Below are positions 58,096 through 64,000 of a stretch of 64,000 bases of DNA, in pieces. Location of the stretch: assembly GCF_000208865.1 (NCBI RefSeq), contig NC_018385.1, forward strand, positions 496,001-560,000, written 5' to 3'. The translations under genes and the position numbers were made by a program. The notes under the pieces are model-generated. The model made no database searches, was not told the DNA's origin, and saw only the letters and a list, made by a program, of their open reading frames with translations. Positions within the stretch are counted from its first letter, which is position 1. Every line of letters starts with the position of its first letter. The stretch is from Neospora caninum Liverpool. Lineage: Eukaryota > Apicomplexa > Conoidasida > Eucoccidiorida > Sarcocystidae.

Positions 58096-58979
58096 ATGGA
58101 GTCGATTAAAGCAGGCGTCGTCCCGCCATCGCTGGCGAGGGACATGCCGACTGCACCACCGGTCGTCGCCGCTCAGGAGCCTCCGGTCACTGTCTCCGCG
58201 ACAGAGAAAAAAACAGACGTCGATCTCTCTCTCCTTCCAGACGAAATCGACGAGGAGACAGTGAAAAAGATTCTCGACCAGGCAGACGAGGTAAGGCTTC
58301 TCTACCTCGCTCTCTGAGTCTCTCAGGCGGCGCCGCGCAGCACGCACCCCCAACCGCCGACCTCCGACACGGAGCGCTGCTGGTAGACGGGACGACAATG
58401 ACAGAACCACACAGTGCTGTTTCAGTTGCCTCTCCTCGACGGCTCTCGTCTTCCGATGGAGTCCAGCAGGCGCCTTCCTGCCCCTCGCTTCCTCCGTCTT
58501 CGTCTCGCACTTTTCTTCGGCTCCTCGCGTTCTCTCTCTGTCCTATTCTCCCCCCTTTCTCTCGTTCCTTCTCTCTCTCATTCCCTCCCTCGTTGTCTCT
58601 CATATTCTGTCTTTTAACCTCTCCGTCCCGCTTTCCTCTCCGCCGCCCTTTATCTTCTTTCCCGCTTTGTCGCTCTGTCTTGTCTCTTGCGACTGCTTCC
58701 CTCCGTCGCTCCAGATGCACGTCGAAGTTTTAACGGAGGCGAACCTGCGACGCGCTGTCGCCCAATTGGAGAAGCGAATAAAAAAAAACCAGCAAGACAG
58801 AATCCGGCACGCAGAAGATCCTGAGAAGTAGGACTTCCTCTGTGTTTCTTGAAGCTGGAGAAGTCTTCTCCTGCGTCGCTGTCTCGTGCTCATCTTCTCT
58901 ACTCCAGTTTCCAAGTCCCCTCCCTCAGACCATTCACAAGCACACCAATGCGTGTGCCTCTACACGCACATGTATATAC

Positions 58980-59011
<32 letters not shown>

Positions 59012-62000
59012 GTCCATAGTGTATCCAAAACTAGATGTACGTGTAGAAATCGAAGACTTGATGTCGAGGCCCGGCTTTGGCAGTGCAGAAGTGGATGGAT
59101 AGTTCTTGCGTTGTCCTTTTCTCTCGCGTGAAGAGCTGCATGCCTTTCGTTCTCTGCCGTAGATCGCAGTGGCGCTTTCCTTCTGCCGTGACAAAAATCC
59201 GATGCTCTGTTTTCCGCACCCTCCCCCCGTGGCAGAAGAAGTCGCGTCTATCTGCAAGTGGAAGGTGAATGCATGCGTTTCTTCGCATGGTCTTTGAAAC
59301 CGTCGCCACCCCGACGGAAAAACAGCCACATGTTGCCGCCATGAATGGCTATCGACAGAGATAGATATGGATCGGTAGAGAGGTGGAAAAACGTGTTTTC
59401 AAACATAGACCCCCTGCTGTCTTCCTGCTTTAGGTGGATTAAGAGCGAAGTGGATTTGGATGAAGAAATCAAAAGGTGGAAACAGTTGGCCGCCGAGCCT
59501 GGGCTGTATCCGCTCTTCATCGAGACGCGCGGTCTCGAACTTCTGTTGTCGCTGCTCAACCATAGCAACCAGGACATCCAGCTGGAAGTCCTCGACGTTC
59601 TTGCGGAATTCACAGACGCCGACACGCTCGCAGAGTGCGAAAATCCGCAGGACATCCTCAACAAGTTGGTCCGTCCTTCACTTTCCTTTTTCGGAGTGTA
59701 TCTGCCTAAAAAAGCGCAGCGGCGCGAACACCGCGAGTGGCTGTGACGCGAGGGCAGCCTTGCCAAGCTTGGCTTCAGCTCTGAGAGAAACACAAAGGCC
59801 TCGAGGCTCTGGAGTCGATGTCCGTCGTGTTTTGTGTTCGTGTCCGTTTCTCGTTTGCTTTGTGGAAAAACGCGGGGGCATTGCGCAGCTCTGCAGAACG
59901 ATTGCGTCTGACTGTCCTGTTTTTCCGGATCAGATCGAGCACCAACTTCCCGAATTGACTGTCGATACACTCCAAAGAATCAACGAAGGTACCGAGGCCG
60001 CACCTGTCGTTTTGACTGCTTTTCTTTCCTCCATTTCTCTCTGTATTGCCTGCCTATCTCACCCGAGAGGTGTGCTCGGCTTTGCTCAGCTTTTCGGCGC
60101 ATTTCCAGCTTTCTCCTTTCTTTGTCTCCCCGACTTTCGATCCTGTCCGGACACTCCCGTCACACTTTAGGAAGTGGCATATTCTGTGGTATCGAGGAAC
60201 TGTGTCTCGCTCGGGAGGCTTGACTTCGCACTCGCCTCCGCTTTTGTCTGTCGCGCGCGTCTCTCCGTGTTCAGTCTTCTCTCTCTTTCTTCTCTGCTTT
60301 CGTAGACGCTTCCGCGTTCCTCGCGTTTCTCTTTCTCCACCACTTCTGTTGTTTCGCGCATTTTCTTTTCTCCGTATCTCGACTACGTTTCCCTCTCGTT
60401 TCCTTCCCTTCTCCCGCGCGGCAACCCCCGCAAACAGCGGCGCTGCGGGCCCGACAGCTCCCGGGGTCGTTCGCGCCTTCTCCACTGTGTGTGTCTCTTT
60501 CCATACCTCGCCCGCTGTACATACGCCGCAGACTCTCCCCGTCTCCCTGCCCTCGTGTCCCCTCTCGTCGCCTTTACCCTTTTCTCTCTCTCTCTGCCAG
60601 AGAACGGCGAAGACGAGCAGCGAGGCGTGTCGCATTGTCTCTCAATCATCGAGAACCTCCTGGAACTGGAGCCGAGCCTGGCGGGGAAGTTCACAAAGTT
60701 CCACAGACTGCCCAACTGGCTCTTGCGGCGCGTGCGGAACCCCGTCGGGTCCCAGACGGCTGCGGCCTTCGACTTCAACCGCATCTACGCCAGCGAGCTC
60801 CTGGTGATCATTCTGCAAAACTCCGCAGAGGCGCGCGAGACGATCGGATCCAAACAGGGAGGCGACGCAGTCGACAGACTCCTGAGAGCCGTCGCTGTCT
60901 ACAGAAAAAAAGATCCTGAATCTTCCCAGGAGGTGAGGCGTCGCCTGCGTGTGAGTCGCCTCCCACGCGACACGCGACAGCAAAAAACCGAACAATCTGC
61001 CACGGAGCGATCCGACGCTCTGTCGCCCGGCATGCCGTAGCAGCTGCGTGCGGGCATAGGCATATTCAAGTGTGTAAAGAGACAGGGAAGACAGAGACGC
61101 TGTCGTCGAAGACGCGCAACTCTCACGCTTCACAAGCAATCACAGAGAAACAACCCAAGGACCTCGTGCTGTGCACCGTTCTGTTGTAATTGTGTCTGTC
61201 TTCGTATTGGTGCCGACTCATATACATTTCTTTTGTAGGTAGGTAAGTGGTGTGTCCGTGTGTCCATATGTGGGAATACATGTGTGAGTTCTATCTATAT
61301 CTGCATCTATATATCTTCCATTTTCTCTCTCCCTATATATATATGTATACATATATAAGTATATATCTGCATAGGGTGCGTCGTGTTCCGTTGGCGTGCT
61401 GGAAATCCTGACTGCGTCTGACGAAACAATCTGAGTTATGTTTGTTTCTGTTCAGGAGGAGATGGCCCAAAATTTGTTCGACGCTCTCTGCAGCCTTTTG
61501 CTCGTGTCAGTCTGACACGGAACCCAATGGCGAGAGAGAAAGCGACTCGAGGGGGGACAGCGTCTTCCTTCGCTTCACTTGTTTTTTCGTCTCTCTGGGC
61601 CTTCTTGTCTCCTCGCTTCGGCATCGCTCGCCTCGCGTCCTGCTCCATGTGAAACGCTCACGGGAACCATAGCTCTCTGGCGCTCTCAGGCGCTCTCTGG
61701 CGCTCTCTGGCGCTCTCTCGCTATTTTCATTGTCCTCTCTCGCTGTTCCTCTCTTTTCCTCACTGGGGCGACCGGCAGGGAGTTTGCGTTATGGTTTCCC
61801 AACTTTCGCTTATTTTCCTACTTGTTTGGGCCTTGCGTCTGAAACGGTCTGCAAGGCTCCCTCTTCCCTGCGCCTCCGCAGACCCGCGAACAAGGAGTTG
61901 CTCGGCAAGCAGCAGGGAATTGAACTTATGCTTCGTATCGTAAAGGAGAGAAGGTAGGTACATATCTTTGTTTTATATAAATGCAAGTCCATGTACCGAG

Positions 62001-62192
62001 GGCGAGCGACTGACATGTTGCTACGTGTGGTTAGGTGGACCTGAGTCGATCTGTGCAAATGGACGCCGTGTGTAGAAAGGCGTAGCTTCAGATTCGCGTA
62101 TCCACGTGCACAGATGTGTAGAGACATATGTGCGTGACGGTGCATGAGCTGCGCTACGCCCTTCTATGGACGCCCACTCGCCCCAAGACGCA

Positions 62193-62223
<31 letters not shown>

Positions 62224-64000
62224 GTACTTCGATGTGTAAAAATGGTTGCTCATAGGTGCGTGCATGCATTGTGTGTCCATGTCCAAATATGCATGGAGAC
62301 CGGTAGGTGCGAATTTGAAGTGACACAAATGTCCTTCCGACTGAGTGGGCATGTTCGCGTTTTCGCCGGACCTGTTGTCGCGCACTGGGTTTTTAGGTTT
62401 TTTTGTTCGCAAGCGATAAAGGTGTTGGATTTTGCGCTGCTCGGGTGTCCCCCGAACTGCCAGATTTTCGTCGAGAAGCTCGGCCTCAAATTTCTCTTTT
62501 CCATCTTTATGAAGAAGGCTCGGCCGAGTCAGCAGAAGAAGCGGAACAAAGCTCAGGAAAAGCAAGACGAAGGTGAGACGTAGAGCCTGACCCAGAAATT
62601 GGACACGGCCGCGGCCCACAAAGTGCAATCGCAAAACCGTGTTCTCTCTCATTCAGCGTCTTGCGTCGCTCCCTTCTCTTTGCGCTCCCGACGAAGTGTC
62701 GGCTCTGCCACCGAGTAGATTTCATATCGGCGTTCGCGCCGCGTTTTCGTCACCTGCCTTTGCAGTCGCGTTCGCTTCTCTCGATGGGTTCTTCAGAACA
62801 TGCCGTCTCGATCATCAACTCGCTCTGCCGAGGATGCAGCGGAATCGCGACAGGTCAGAGACCAAGCGAAGGCGACTCTTGTGTGAGGGACACTTTGCGC
62901 TCCCCTTACAGCACAGCGGCGCGGTTTCCCTCGAGGACACTTTCGAGCGGTGAAGCGCAAACGATCGTCTGTCTATTCAAGCTTTTTCCTAGTCCTACGC
63001 CGTCAGAAATAGACGACATGTTCCATCTGCATCTGCCAGCACATAAATCACATATATACATATATATACATATATACACATGTATGTATAAAAAGCGTTC
63101 TCTCTGTATCGGTACGGATCAATGTATATATATATATATATATATATCTTTCTACCGGTATATTCAGACTTACCGGCATTCCTGTATCTCGTTTAATATC
63201 TCCTGAGCATGACGACGCTCTTCCGGGTTAGGGTGAGATGGTGAGATCCTATCTTGTGCACATTTCGCGTTGTCACCGTTCAGCGGGAAAGATGTTTGTG
63301 TGTCTCCTCAGCGCGGGTGTTGAACAAATTCATGGAAAACCAGTGCGAGAAACTCGAAAGGTTGCTGGAGCTTCACGACGCCTATCAAGCGCGGATCGAC
63401 GCGTTTCTGGCAAAACGCGAAGAAGGCGAAAAAGACGAGGATGCGGACGACTTGACGAAGCAAGTATGCATTTCGGACCTGGGCCCACTATGGGGTGTAC
63501 GTACAGTCGAACACGCGCCCCTCGTCTCCGGCGGGCCAACGCATGCATTCGCTCGAGGGGCTAAATGCAGAGCAATGCACAGCAAAAACAGAAATACATA
63601 TACATGGTTCCACATCTCAGTCCACGGTCACAACTCCAACGCACATTTATATAATCATATATATATACATGTAACTGTATTTATAAAAAAGTATATAGAT
63701 GGAGAGAAAGGTTAAAGTCGTGGTGCGTCACGGGGCCTTGCTCGAAGGCAAGGAGACGGAAGACCTACAGATGAATGAAGCGGACGAAGCGGATGAGGGA
63801 AAAGAGTTGTTAAAAGGGTATGGGAAAGAGAGTGCTCGCATGCGCGTTGGCCTGGCCGTTTTCGGATGTCTCGACGCTGCAGCTGGAAATTGACGAAGAA
63901 GAAAGGAAATATTTGGATGCTTGCGATCAAGGCCTCTTCACCCTCCAGCAAATCGACTCCATCATCGTTCGACTCGTCAACATGGGAAATGCTCTGGTAC
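58096..64000 (+). CDS. CTNNBL1: Beta-catenin-like protein 1, partial (3' end outside window)
   Basis: CTNNBL1 is an armadillo-type protein of the Prp19/CDC5L spliceosome complex in the nucleus. Exons are 58096-58290, 58715-58827, 59434-59668, about 59862-59988, 60601-60932, 61456-61509, about 61856-61953, 62397-62572, 62797-62853, 63312-63463 and 63883 to the window end. Order and spacing follow the human protein. The acidic N-terminus is followed by EVDLDEEIKRWKQLAAEPGL, LADAL-like NPQDILNKL, VSHCLSIIENLLELEP, FDFNRIYASELLVIILQ, EEMAQNLFDALCSLLL, IKVLDFALLG, VLNKFMENQCEKLERLLELH and DQGLFTLQQIDSII. The start ATG is the first in frame. Exon 4 lacks a visible AG at its expected 5' edge. The missing C-terminus would correspond to roughly the last 100 residues of the family. 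Confidence 0.92.
58979..59010. repeat. TA microsatellite in CTNNBL1 intron 2
   Basis: Uninterrupted alternating TA of about 16 units. Confidence 0.9.
62198..62223. repeat. TA microsatellite in CTNNBL1 intron 7
   Basis: Uninterrupted alternating TA of about 12 units. Confidence 0.9.
63054..63147. repeat. TA/TACA microsatellite pair in CTNNBL1 intron 9
   Basis: TATACATATATA-type tract at about 63054-63082 and a pure TA tract at 63125-63147. Confidence 0.85.

Overview
This looks like nuclear DNA of a coccidian apicomplexan (Toxoplasma, Hammondia, Neospora or a close relative). Genes are split by pyrimidine-rich introns. ATG contexts resemble CCCAAAATG. TGCATGC words and TA-dinucleotide microsatellites are frequent, and there are a signal-peptide kinase of the rhoptry/WNG type and a protein with a TEXEL-like RRL motif. 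There is one assembly gap of 100 N (13698-13797). Genus and species are inferred; I could not search a database. Exon boundaries were worked out by hand from GT/AG sites and reading phase, so allow an error of a few bases.

Layout. 2.2-4.3 kb (-): protein with two RanBP2-type zinc fingers. 6.7-8.5 kb (+): HAD-superfamily phosphatase-like gene in six exons. 10.5-10.9 kb (-): tentative exon cluster. 11.5-13.0 kb (+): an 11-exon gene, hidden by very short introns, for a signal-peptide and single-membrane-span protein with a MOLO1/TPM-like domain. Then the gap. 14.4-16.8 kb (-): unrecognised coding exons. 19.1-20.7 kb (-): secreted WNG/ROP-like kinase, with a decayed kinase-like fragment and a separate signal-peptide exon just upstream. 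25.4-31.6 kb (+): seven-exon major facilitator transporter of 1142 residues with one GC-AG intron. 35.3-37.4 kb (+): WW domain plus CELF-type RRM protein. 39.6-44.7 kb (-): an exported-effector-like gene followed by tandem copies of its own 3' coding module. 47.6-55.9 kb (-): eight-exon gene for an unrecognised protein of about 1879 residues. 58.1 kb to the window end (+): CTNNBL1, a spliceosome-associated armadillo-type protein, cut by the window edge.

The most unusual structure is the array at 39.6-43.5 kb. Four modules of exactly 648 nt sit in roughly 975-nt units. Modules 1-3 each have a good 3' splice site, a GTGAGT donor and the same phase (1-1), so they could be spliced in tandem or used as alternative exons. 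In the module fused to the gene body, a TAA lies two codons before the donor. In the other three modules, failure to use the donor runs straight into TGA. The parent protein has a hydrophobic segment followed by RRLSA, as in dense-granule proteins processed by ASP5.

Functionally the window mixes housekeeping RNA-biology genes (zinc-finger, CELF-like, CTNNBL1), membrane or transport genes (MFS, MOLO1-like) and parasite secretory genes (kinase, effector-like protein). There are no operons; neighbours are independent transcription units on both strands. No tRNA, rRNA, CRISPR array or transposase was found.
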